NCBI GenBank assembly: GCA_045837725.1 | Contig: JBEWZL010000044.1 | Coordinates: forward strand, 186,001-250,000 | Source of the DNA: Vermamoeba vermiformis | Taxonomy: Eukaryota > Tubulinea > Echinamoebida | Reading direction: 5' to 3' | DNA length: 64,000 nucleotides | Shown here: piece after piece, positions 45,422 through 56,509 of the stretch | How the letters are laid out: each line of letters begins with the position of its first letter | How positions within the stretch are numbered: position 1 is the first letter of the stretch | The notes under the pieces: generated by a model | Databases searched by the model: none | Told to the model about the DNA's origin: nothing | The model's input: only the letters and a program-made list of their open reading frames with translations | Translations under genes and position numbers: made by a program

Positions 45422-46505
45422 TGCCGAGGCACTTTTCGAGGTCGCGTGTGGTTCGGATCTAACACATCAAAAATAAACTGAGTAATCATTAGCCATGTAT
45501 AAAGTGATAATAACTCACCACTATTGTGCGAAATTTACTGGAATTTGTTTACAAAGATGGCAGAAAAAACTCAAACAATAGAGTCCGGGTCCCCTAAATC
45601 GCCTGTACAAAATCTTCTCAATATGAAGTCGCACACCTATCAATAAGATTGTATTAATAAGAGTGTTACAAATCGAAAGTACGACCCGAATAGTTGCAGC
45701 ACAATGGCCGAACAGATCGGAGGCGTTAATTTTAAAAAATAATTCAAAATAATTCAAAAGTGCTTGTAATTGCTTACGAGGCACTCTATTATTAATATTA
45801 TGATTTATCGCGATGGAATTAGTCGTTAATTTTGTTGTGATGCGAAGATCAGAAAAAACAAATCCAGCATCTGGCTTACCAACCAAAAGTTACGGCACTT
45901 CGCATCAATTGCCGTCAATTCAGGGACCACTTTGTACAGAAATATAACTTTAAGATATAAGTGTGGTCGTTCTATGTTGAAAAACGTAATTTTATTGTTA
46001 CAGTCGACTGCGAAATATATGCTCCAGAATTTCCTATAATATGCATATTAGTAAAAGTTATTCATAAGAATTACATTGATAATTATTTAGGTGACCAAAG
46101 CGAATTTAAAATTAAAAGAACTGTCGAAGACCAACCGGATTTGAATAAGCGGCCATCACTTAAGAAGCCTTACCTCGGGCATAACTTTATCAATAATTGC
46201 GTCACTTGGAGGAACATAGCGACTATTTTTAACTACGTCGACTAGCCTTTGCAAAGTTGAAACAAGGATCGTCACCACGACGATCACGAGCGCAATGAAT
46301 ACCCAAAGCATTGCCGTTATTTGATTATCTTTTGATACGGCCGTGCATTCCTCAATTTGAAATTGTTTGAATCACTTTCTGTTAGCTTCGATCTTTTCAG
46401 ATAAAATCGGACGTGACCGTTAGGAACATAGGAGCACACTCAAATTGAGACAATGATACAACAGCTTAGTTAAAACGATATCTTTAATACCACGGCACAT
46501 CAGCG

Positions 46506-48296
46506 ATGCAGTGGGTATTTATCGCGTTGGTGGTTCTGATCGTGTCGATCCTCGTCACAGCTTTGCAGCGAATCATGAATACGGTCAAAAAGGGTCTTTA
46601 TATACCACCGAGTGAAGCAATCATCGATCAATCAATACCACAGGTAAACGTCAACAGATAATCACCACTTTTTAATTTTTCTTTTGTTCGAATCTATTTA
46701 TTCCGACCAATCATTTGGCTAAACATGTTGGCAACGTATCATATATGTATAATTAACTAATAATAATAATTTAGGAAATTTTGGAACATATTTTTTCGTT
46801 CATGGATCCGCAAACTCTGCTGCAAAGTCACAACGTCAGTAAATACTGGCGTTCTCATGCATCTAAAAATCACGTTAAATCAATCGTGTTGGAGCAATAC
46901 GTTAAATCGTACGTTCATCCGTTTTAATTTTTACGAGCTATTCGATCTGACTTCAAACAATATTTAGCGTTCAACAAGAGCTTCCAGGCATTGAAAACCA
47001 TTGGATAAATTACCACGTAAGATTATTGCGACTATTGATTATTTTAGTACATAACTGAATTAGATTCGTTGTAGGAGACTTATCCAATCGACCGTCGATT
47101 GAGTGACATTGCTTTGGCTCAAAAACGCGGTAGAAAATTAATAGAATTACAACACAAAGAAAGCCCGTTCTTCGTAGTTGGCTCGACGCCCATTTGGAAT
47201 GAGCTGTACGTGATCAAATGTAGCTAAATTCGGTTGAGACGCGAACTAATAATGCAATTTCCTAATTAGGTATATCATCAAAACATTCGCTGCATTAGTT
47301 GCGACAACTTATCCGGTGCAGTTTGAGTTTGTAATCGCCGGCAAAAATGTTCGAGCAACCAACAGTCTTCAAATTGCACCAATATTGAGCCTCAAAAGTG
47401 GAGCTTTTGACACAAGTATCAAATACGAAGCTATGTTAAACTTGGAAGATTATTGCAGCAATCAAGCCCAATCTAATTTAATCTTGTTCCGTAACCCGCG
47501 TAAAGAAGAAAAAAAACGACTCGGTACGTACGCACTAAAGCCGTTAAATATTAATCTATAAATACAATTTTAATTTCGTTTCAGCTAATTTTACTAAATA
47601 GGAATAATTCCGTTGGACAGCACGTTTTTGACGGTGATGATCTTTTTGATTATTCCGCTGATCGTTCACGACGTACTTTACTCCGAATCATTCATAAACA
47701 TTCTCAAGTACTGGTTTGGACCAATAGCATTTCTCGTGCTGAACGCGTTAGTAACGATAGAAAGCTGGCACATGGTGCGTTACTATTCCAATTACAGAAA
47801 CGTTGGATTATACAAGAAATTGGTGATATCGTCGTCAATTTCAGCGATTATAGGGTTCATATTATTATACCCGCTTAGCGCTACGCACTTTGCGTTTATT
47901 GGCCTGTTTGGTTTCACGTTTATGTATTCCTTCCTGTTGTACGAGCATTGCGTTGGAGAAAAATGGTACCTTCCGAAGAGCAAAGAGAAACTTCACTTAT
48001 TTATCATTTGCGCGGCACTTGTCTTGCTGACAAATGATTGGTCAGTGACAATTCGAAGCATGATTGATGGCACATTGTGGTTCCGATTGTTTTGGAACAC
48101 GATTCATTTCTTATTCTTCCTTGGCTACTCTTTATGGGTACATATTATATCGTTAATATTGCAGGATCGAAGGAAGGCCTGGAGCTGGGACAAGTTGAAA
48201 AAGTGGGATCGACAGGCTGTCAACTTAATGCTGGGGTACTATTGCTCAGCCGTATTTGTAACATTGTATGCTCCGAATTGGCAAGGAAATTACTAA
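46506..48296 (+). CDS. Membrane-anchored F-box protein, type B copy 3 (intact)
   Basis: Six exons (46506-46643, 46775-46908, 46968-47016, 47075-47205, 47270-47523, 47602-48296) join to 466 residues with no lesion. It is the reference for the family. Residues 1-20 are a hydrophobic anchor (MQWVFIALVVLIVSILVTAL), followed by basic residues and PPSEAIIDQSIP. Residues 47-90 form the F-box (EILEHIFSFMDPQTLLQSHNVSKYW). A soluble middle part has the block KYEAMLNLEDYC. The last 230 residues carry about seven membrane helices with the conserved LIVHDVLYSESF, LYPLSATHFAF, LLTNDWSVTIRSMIDGTLW and LYAPNWQ. No known transporter family was recognised. Inferred: an SCF adaptor fixed in a membrane, with the F-box probably on the cytosolic side. 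Confidence 0.78.
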
Positions 48297-48450
48297 CGAA
48301 AATTCTCTTGTAACCTCAAATGAAACGTTCGCGCTTTTTTCAAATAAAATCTGGCTACCGTTTGCATCTTCTTAGTTCACCCTGAACAATGAAACACGAT
48401 AGAGTGAAGTAAAATAAAGGATTTATAGGCACAAAGAGTTGGAATTAGCA

Positions 48451-50031
48451 ATGCAGTGGGTATTTATCGCGTTGGTGGTTCTGATCGTGTCGATCACAGT
48501 TGCAGCTTTGCAACAAATCATGAATACGTCAAAATGAGTCTATATATACCACCGAGTGAAGCAATCATCGATCAATCAATCCCACAGGTAAATGTCAAGA
48601 TACGATCAGTTGACAAGATGATTTCATTTTTAGGCTGATTTTTGTTAAATATAATTACGGCCTGCTTAAGATCTTGGAAACATATCATTTATGATTAATT
48701 AACTAATAATAATAATTTAGGAAATTTTGGAACATATTTTTTCGTTCATGGATCCGCAAACTCTGCTACAAAGTCACAACGTCAGTAGATACTGGCGGTC
48801 TCATGCATCCAAAAATCACGTTAAATCAATCGTGTTGGAGCAATACGTTAAATCGTACGTTCATCATATTAGTTTTTACGAGCTCTTCGATCTGACTTTA
48901 TTTTCAGCGTTCAACAAGAACTTCCAGGCGTTGAAAACCATTGGACAAACTACCCGGTAAGACTATCGCGGATTATACTGAGCACATAGCTGACTTGGAT
49001 ATTTTGTAGGAGAATTATCCAATCGACCGTCGATTGAGTGACATTGCTTTGGCTCAAAAACGCGGTAGAAAATTGATAGAATTGAAGCAGAGGCAGCGAC
49101 GATTCTTCAGAGGGATGCCTGAATCATTACGAAATCAGTAATATAAAGGTTTCAAGTCCTTACGGATAATTACTAATTATTCCTAATTAGGTATATCGTC
49201 AAAATACTGGCTTCAGTGGTTGCGCCAAAATTTCCATTGATCTTAGAAATAGGCTACAAAGGTTTCACGATACAGAATAGAAACGTGGAGGGAATTGTTA
49301 GTCGCGAACGATCAAACAGACGCTTGGATAATACTAACGATTGCCTAATATAGGAATGATTCCGTTGGACAGTTCGTTCATACCCACGATGCTATTTTTG
49401 GCAGCACCGATTATCGTGCACGACATGCACGACATTCTAATTTCCGAATTAGTTGAACCTTTTCGAACAGTGGTTCGGACTAATAGTGTTTATAGTGGGC
49501 AGTCTGTTCTTCACAAAAGCAAGTTTACGTTTAGCAACGGACCAGGCCGTCGATAAGACAAGCGAAAAAATCTTCAAAATAATTATTATATTTGCGACCT
49601 TTTCTACAACGATATCGTTCATATCGGGATACCCACTTAGTGCAGCTCACTTTGCATTTCTGGGAATTTTTGTTGCCACATTTTTCTACAGCTCTGCGCT
49701 GTATGAACACTATTTTGGCGGCGAAGCTTGGTACCGTCCGAAAAGCAAAGACAAACTGCAATTATTTATTATATGTGTGGCCCTAGTGTTGCTAATGAAT
49801 GATTGGTCAATGGCAGTACGAAGCATGATTGATGGCACGTTCTGGCACCTATTGTTATGGAACACAGTTCACTTCTCTTTATTTGCTCTGTACTATTTAT
49901 GGGCGATAATGGTTGATGCGATACAGCTCGATTTCAGCCAAAGACTAATGGATCCCATTTTAAAAGGGTTTGGACTAGGTTATGCCACAATTTTTGTAAC
50001 ATTGTACGAGCCTTATTGTCTGAATAAATAA
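48451..50031 (+). pseudogene. Type B copy 4, decayed
   Basis: Parts match copy 3 exon by exon: 48451-48590, 48721-48854, 48908-48956, 49010 to about 49138, then 49199-49353 and 49354-50031. Exon 1 lacks one base after AATACG, which shifts the frame and brings a stop. Exon 5 has lost the segment encoding the YEAMLNLEDYC block and its donor site. The last exon has a further frameshift near 49440, where IVHDM is followed by an altered frame until MNLFEQWFG at 49453. Exons 1 and 2 are nearly identical to copy 3, so duplication was recent. The C-terminal frame from 49453 is still open (192 residues), but a working product is unlikely. Confidence 0.75.
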
Positions 50032-50179
50032 GTCTTTTTTAATAATTTAAACTTAAAGAATTTAACGTAATGATTCAAGTTTGGCAGCAAAATTTAACTA
50101 TCACGAAGGTCGTGAACACACTTCTTACATCTTTGTCTCGCTGAATATTTATGCTCAATAGTATTTTCTAACTTAAACG

Positions 50180-52037
50180 ATGCTGTGGGTCTTAGTTGGG
50201 CTCTTGGTTGTGATCGTTTCGATCCTGGTTACGGCGTTGCAGAAGGTTATGAATTCGGTTATTAGTCGTCGCTATGTCCCACCGAGCGATGCAATTATTG
50301 ACCAAGTGATGCCAGAGGTATGAACGCATCTGGAGCGGCAGAAAAAAAATTAAAATAGTCTTTATGTAACGTAAAATTATATTTCTATGTTAATTATCAC
50401 TCTGGCAGTTCCTTTGACTCATACTAATATTCTATTTTAATTTAGGAAATTCTGGAGCATATTTTTTCGTTTACGGATCCTTTAACTCTTCAACGGTGTA
50501 GCAATGTGAGTAGATATTGGCGCTCTCATGCTTCTAAAAATCATGTCAAGACGGCAGTGGTAGAAAGATACGTAAATGCGTAAGGCTAGCGAAATTAATT
50601 GCTCGATCTCGTTTTAAAAATGTTGGCACGGCAGGGTTCGAAATTCAGACTACGTTTGCGAATTGGTTGCCCAATTTGGAGATGGTTTTTTGAGGAAATA
50701 TCCGGTAAGCTTAACGTTTCATGAAAAAACACTTCGGATCCGATTTAAATTTCCTTTTGTAGGCGAATTATTCGGTTGATAATCGCTTGTACGATATGGC
50801 AATGGCCGAAAAAAGAGGCAAACAATTATTAGAAGTCGAATTTCCACCACAGGCGTATCACATAAGAGGTGCAATGGCCAACCCTAAAAACACTTCGTAC
50901 GTGTGGTTGTCTTTGCAAACATTTATTGCAAACTAATACTTTCTTATTGTAGTTATATTATTAAGTCTTCTGCAACGTTAATCTCCACTCCGAGATTCAG
51001 AATTGGTCCGCACAGCATCAGTTCAGCTACTTGGCACATGGCACCAGTACTCAGTTTTGACGACTTTGGACTGGCCGACAAAAATGTAAAGTACGACGTG
51101 ATGCTGAGTTTGAGCGATTATTGCAACGAAAATATGCACGAAGCCAATTTTTTGATGGTCAGAAATTTAACCGCTAAGAAGAGTCGATTCGGTAAGTTCT
51201 ATTTAGACTTGCCTAATTAGGAAAGGATAGGGCGTGCAAAAATGATTTGTTAATCAAAATAGGTCTTTTCCTAATTTAGTTATCAATCTAATGTTTTCCT
51301 TTTTAGGATTTATTCCACTTGACGACTCGTTCCTAAAGGCACTCGCGTTCTTATTTATTCCGCTGATCGTTCACGACGTACAGCAGTCCGAGCCGTTCAT
51401 GAATCTGCTCAAGTTCTGGGCCGGACCAATCACAGTCTGCGTACTGACTTTTGTTGTCACACGCGAGGACCTTGAAAATTTGGATTACGCTGGCGGCGGC
51501 AACAAGAACGCAAAATTATACAAAATTTTGGTCATATCCACAGCGGTGGCAGTACTTATAGGCTTTGTGTTATTATACCCAACGAGTTCCACGCATTGGG
51601 CATTTTTAGGCCTAGTACTTGCTGCATCGTCGTACGTTTGGATGCTGTGCGAGTACGTTTTCGGAGAAAATTTTGGCGGCGACCGAACTGCTTATTCGAA
51701 GAATTTGCATCAATTTAAAACTAAGGAACGAAAACAATTGATGTATGTGTGTGCGGCACTAGTGTTGCTCATGAACGATTGGTCAGCGACCGTGCGAAGC
51801 TTTAATGACGGCACAATATGGTACCGATTGTTATGGAACACCGTGCATTATATGGGCTTGCCTATTTACGCTATTTGGAACAATGTTATGGCGTGCATTT
51901 TAGCGGATCAACAACACGTCTTTCGATGGAAGTACTTCATCGATTGGGATAGCAGTTTGGCAAAGCAATTTGTGTATTTTTATGGATCAGCTGTACTTAT
52001 AACATTATATGCGCCGTACTGGCAGGGAAATCACTGA
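50180..52037 (+). CDS. Membrane-anchored F-box protein, type B copy 5 (intact)
   Basis: Six exons (50180-50317, 50446-50579, 50635-50704, 50763-50896, 50953-51191, 51307-52037) give 481 residues with correct phases. Anchor MLWVLVGLLVVIVSILVTAL, then PPSDAIIDQVMPE, then F-box EILEHIFSFTDPLTLQRCSNVSRYW. The middle block KYDVMLSLSDYC and the seven-helix C-terminus (LIVHDVQQSEPF, LYPTSSTHWAF, LLMNDWSATVRSFNDGTIW, LYAPYWQGNH) match the family. It is longer than copy 3 because of an insert around the fourth helix loop (GGDRTAYSKNLH). Same orientation as copies 3 and 4 and the chimera, forming a tandem array. Confidence 0.78.
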
Positions 52038-52310
52038 AACTGGTCACATCCGGATGTGAGCCCGACAAAAAAACTAACTGAACAATAAATCCATGTTAAA
52101 CAATCCATTGACCAAAATGTTACTAACTCTATCTTGATATAGAGTAGTTCCTATATGATTAGCATTCTTAGTTCTTTAATGTCAATCGACGTCAGCTGTT
52201 ACGAAATTTACTTTTTTTTCAACGTCAGGCGGACTGAACGAACACAAAGACTTTATTTCATGTAACGTTAATAATATCCACTAGTAATTGTATATTTAAA
52301 TCCAAAAAGA
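52038..52310. other. Intergenic spacer, no gene seen
   Basis: About 270 bases between type B copy 5 and the start of the chimeric gene. It must hold the terminator and promoter. No further coding piece of a lost neighbour was seen here, so the chimera did not leave an obvious scar upstream. Confidence 0.5.
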
Positions 52311-55300
52311 ATGTTGTGGGTCCTCGCAGCGCTGGTGCTTATGATAGTAGCACTTCTCTTGCATTTCTTAAAGCAGATCATGGCAGCGGTTGCTAAAAAT
52401 CGTTATTATCCGCCAAGTGATGCATTTATTGATCAAGTATTGCCCGAGGTAATTAACAGTTAATTTTATCGAGTTAATTATTTGATTTTCAAATAAATTC
52501 TGCAGTCTTAATTTTTTTCTAGCCTCATTTCGCTTTAAAAATCGTTTTTTGGTGATTTGTTATTCAAATAATTATATTTATGATTTTTATTATGATTTAG
52601 GAAGTATTGGAGCACATACTCTCATACGCAGATCCGTTGGCTGTTGTGTACTGCCAGTCAGTTAGCAAATATTGGCGTTCTCATGCCTCCAAAAAACGTA
52701 TAAAATTACAAGTATTAAAAACCGCCATTAACGAGTAAGTTAATTTTTGCTGGTAGCAAGATGCGATGTTGATCTATTTTTGTTAGAGTTAGAAATTTGC
52801 CTGATGTTAAAAGTAACATTCGAGATATAAAGAGATGGACGGAATACCCGGTAAATATTAGAATTGTAGCGCTAATCATAACTAAACGGTCATTTCTAGG
52901 AGGGCGAGAAGATCGAGCAAAGGCTGGCTGATTTTGCCTTGGCTCAAAGGCACAACAAATATCTCCTCGATATTATCGCAAAATTTTCAATATGGGACAT
53001 TAGAGAATTAATGCATCCTGATAAGTACGCTTCATCTATCGAAAATTTCATTCGATCGAATCTCATCCGGATTAAGGTTAATTTTAACGTTATAATTTAT
53101 ATAGATACGCTATAAAGACAGTAGGAAAATTGGTCAATTATCCTACATTTGATATAGCAAACTTTGGACATGTGACGTTCCACAACGGATCTGCCTTTGA
53201 ATCCGTCGTACACAACAAAACGCCGAGTTATCACAGTAACGAGCTATATGAGATAGTAGCGCCATTAGATCAGTGCTTGCATCACACTGAACCTCGCGAA
53301 ATGTTGATGTGTCGACCTATCAAACAGATAGACTCAGCGCAAGACGAAAATATTCAGAGTTTAATTCAAGATCTGAGTGTCAATCAAATCAACGCATTTC
53401 TTCGCTCAAAAAAAGATGATACGACGATGCTCGAATATGTAATAATAATATATTAATTCATGTAATTTGCATTTACAACTTGTATTTTGTAGGTATTTAC
53501 AACGAGATCAAAAGAAATTGCGTTTCTTTTGCTAACAAAGTCTCAACCCAAATATATTCACGCAGATAATGAATTTAGCTGGTATAAATTATTCGGTAAT
53601 TATAATATGTGATGTAACGCAATGGGACAACTGACGAACAACTTCCATCCAGATCGGCTTGAATCTTTCCTGTTATCTCAGCGGAATCGAAAGAACAAAA
53701 TACCAGCAAAACGACTAGCCTCAAAACTGCACTTTTTATCACGATATAATCAAGATATAGACTTGCAATCTCTTATTTTAAGACCAAAGTTTTTTGCGGC
53801 AGCGTTACTTCTCGGCGCAACCTTCAATTCTACTCAACGTACGTCTAATTATTATTGCTATAATCAATTTGTTAATATTTACCAGAGTCGATTGCTGAAT
53901 TCGTGCTCGAGAGTAACTTGCCGGTTAATCCAGAGAAGAAAAATCTGATCTCGTGGCTGTTAGACAACAAATTCATTGAAAACAACTCTATTTCAGTGAA
54001 AATATTCGCAAAAACACTTCAAGGAGGAGGCTCTTTTATAACGAAACTGCTAATCAAACATTTTCCATCGCTGCTAGAAGGTCAGATCCGCTCCTTTGAA
54101 TTCGACCTCTTAGCATCTCTTAACTGTATATATTCGTTCAGATGTAGATGCCGACGGCTGCAATGTAATGCACTATTGCGTGCCAGGACCAGTTAGAGTG
54201 AGACGGTTCGCACAGTGCTTGAAGTTTATGTTGTCGAACGTTACTTCTGAACAATTATATAAACTATTAACAGCCAGGTAAGCTTAAATATAACTCCTTA
54301 ATACTTATAGTATCATATAATATAATTTAAATACTTGTGCACTGCCTATAGTGGTATTTTAAGCAAGATCTGATCCGCAGACAGCTTCAAAAATCAACCC
54401 ACCACTAATCGTATTATTATATAGAAGCAATGACTATACAATACCAGTTATAACTGCCTTTCGACACATATACGGAAGGTCCAATATGATTATGCCTTTA
54501 GAAATAATGAACGTACTGGCTCAACTGGCACGTGACAACAAAGAAGATATTTTGAGTCAGATTTATGATGGCGCTAATTGGATGAAAAGAAAGTTCCTGT
54601 TTAATCGGTATTTGCTTCAATATGGCATGAAAATGGACATGGCGTTATTTACAACTAGATACGACGTTACTCGTGCAAGCCAATTGTTATGGTCTGTCAA
54701 GCTATCACAAAAATCAGTACAAAATGAACAAGATCTGGCAAAAGATACCAAATTGACCAGTCCCAATCACATTAGCGAAATTTCGAGTGAAATTTTAAGT
54801 TTGCCGAAAGATATCTTGCTATTGATCCTCTTGGAGCTAAGACCAGCCGATTTGTCGCACTTCTCAATAACCTGCAAATTTACAATGGAATTTCTTGGAA
54901 ATGAACAGTCCACTCAAAATGAAAGATTTTGCAGGGGCTATTACGAGAGACAGTACAAATCAATCGGCTGTAATTGGCAGGGACAGTCATACAAAGCAAA
55001 GTTCGTTCAAGAAACAAAGTAAGTTACCTTCTATATGTATATATTCCTGTTTAACTAGATTTTTTTGAATCCGTTTGATCTGATCTCGTTTTTTTCAGAG
55101 GGCTTGCTAACTGGCGTAACAAGAAATTTACAGTTGCAACTGTCATTGACGATTTTGAGCCTTATTTAATGGACGAGAATTGGCTCCTCATGATGAATAG
55201 TGGCAATAGTAACTTTTTGTACTGGAACTGTCATACGCAACAATTAGTCAGATCTCAGACCAAATCAACCGTACTTTATACCAAACCATTATTGATTATA

Positions 55301-56232
55301 GGAAAGTACTCGCATGGTGCATTACCACCAATACTTTATGCTGCTTGCAGCGCTTACCGTGGCGGAACCAAAGTTACGATCCGAACCAGTAACGATGAGA
55401 ACTTTGCACCTAGAAATATCAATCAGCTGTTAGCAGATCATATACCTACCATTACTGCGATTGGTATCGATCACAGAGTGCTAGTAACAAGCGGTACGTC
55501 AGTCTAAATAATTCGCAGAAATTTAACCAAAATTGTACTAATAATGATTGTTCACCTATTACCAAGTACCTTTTAATTTAATTTAATTTTAGCCGGCCTT
55601 TTGTACGATACCGAAGTAGACAAATTCATTGGTCCCACAGACTTTCAAGTTGGCTCAAGCAAGTCACCATGTTGCGTAAATCTATTTAATCAAACGTTTA
55701 TGAAACGTCGAGATCAATACTTGGAAATCTATAATTACCAGTATGATCTGCTGACGAAAATTCCGAGCCCAGGTGCTGACTACGCAACTTTACAAGCTGT
55801 CGACGAGAACACGATCTTTTATCAACAGTTCACTACAGAATTGTATTCTGGTTATATAGACTTGCGTACTGGTAAAGTTCTATGGTCCGACCCTGGTTTA
55901 CTTCCAGAAGTAAGTACTAGATCCAACAGTAGATCTGCCGACAACTTTTGTTGATCCGCTGCGGAACTCATTTTTTATTCGTTTAGATATCAGCAGGAGC
56001 AATATCATCGACTCGCTTTGTATTTAAAGACAATAGCACAGAATTATTGGCTTCGTTTCATCTTCCTTCTCAGAAATTTGAGTGGATCTATCCGAGCGAG
56101 ATCCGTGCCTCAAACGATTACACCCGGTCGAACTCGTACAATTCCAACGTCCCTGTCACAATTAATAGCAGATACTTGGCCAATAGAACGCGTAACAAAA
56201 CAATTTTGTTCGATTTTGGTTCAGATCTGTAG
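52311..56232 (+). CDS. Chimeric type B/type C protein with two F-boxes
   Basis: Thirteen exons (52311-52448, 52601-52734, 52787-52850, 52900-53024, 53105-53438, 53493-53595, 53653-53838, 53886-54080, 54142-54277, 54425-55018, 55099-55493, 55593-55909, 55987-56232) join in frame to 988 residues with no lesion. Exons 1-4 and the first two thirds of exon 5 are type B: anchor MLWVLAALVLMIVALLL, F-box EVLEHILSYADPLAVV and the block YEIVAPLDQCL. Within exon 5 the sequence passes directly into the type C start (LSVNQINAFLRSKKDDTTMLEY). The type B seven-helix domain is gone. Exons 6-13 are a full type C protein with a second F-box (ILSLPKDILLLILLELRPADL) and the C-terminal motifs LMDENWLL, YWNCHTQQL and FHLPSQKFEW. 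Inferred: a membrane-tethered type C adaptor. Confidence 0.78.
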
Positions 56233-56509
56233 AGTAATTAGAACCAAATTCGATACAATTAATAAATCTTTCGACTTTTCATTTCCGCCAAGCTTGATAA
56301 TGCAGTTTAATAGACTACAAAAAGATCGAAATAAATAAGCTAAACGACCAATAAGAGATCCGAGAGAGTCAACACAAGGAACATAAATAATGATGATTTT
56401 ATAGTAAACAAATAAAGAATAAGTTAAAGTATTAACAAATTAAACAAGCACAATCGATTTCATGCTCGTAGAAATTAAATAAAAATTGGTCACTAGATCT
56501 CAGTTGAAC

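Larger units (their letters stand above)
42070..46012 (-). mobile_element. 3.9-kb DNA transposon with USP-transposase gene
   Basis: The limits are set by the interruption of exon 2 of the type B gene and by the AAATAT duplication at 42064-42069 and 46013-46018. The element carries one multi-exon gene on the minus strand (42600-45421) encoding a USP protease and a piggyBac-like DDE transposase. Beyond its 3' end lie two 118-bp repeats. I could not find long terminal inverted repeats: the left end starts TCCTTAACCAACTGG and the right end, read inward, starts CGCAGTCGACTG. Each end has a small palindrome (GTCTAC...GTAGAC; CAGTCGACTG). A 6-bp duplication is not the TTAA of classical piggyBac, so the family placement is open. 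Confidence 0.72.
40441..46311 (-). pseudogene. Type B membrane F-box gene, copy 2, split by a transposon
   Basis: Exon 1 is 46174-46311 (MLWVFIALVIVVVTILV... then PPSDAIIDKVMPE). Exon 2 begins at 46033 and breaks off after 21 bases inside the F-box at 46013. It resumes at 42063 and ends at 41951; 21 plus 113 bases equals the 134 bases of exon 2 in every other copy. Then come 41823-41892, 41631-41767, 41247-41497 and 40441-41135. Without the insertion the gene would encode 474 residues with no other lesion. The C-terminal half has about seven membrane segments and ends LYAPYWQENH. The 3.9-kb insertion is recent judged by the exact duplication. In this form the F-box is destroyed. Confidence 0.8.

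Noticed and set aside
45521-45886. Additional gene at the 5' side of the USP-transposase gene
   Set aside because: The frame has two Cys pairs but no recognisable domain, and its end does not join the USP exon in phase. It may be 5' leader of the element.
42064-46018. Polinton, because of the 6-bp duplication
   Set aside because: The length is 3.9 kb, there are no long inverted ends, and no polymerase, packaging ATPase or capsid frame was seen; the transposase is of DDE type unlike Polinton integrase.
45961-46245. Plus-strand frame of 94 residues
   Set aside because: It is antisense to exon 1 and exon 2 of type B copy 2 and crosses the transposon boundary.
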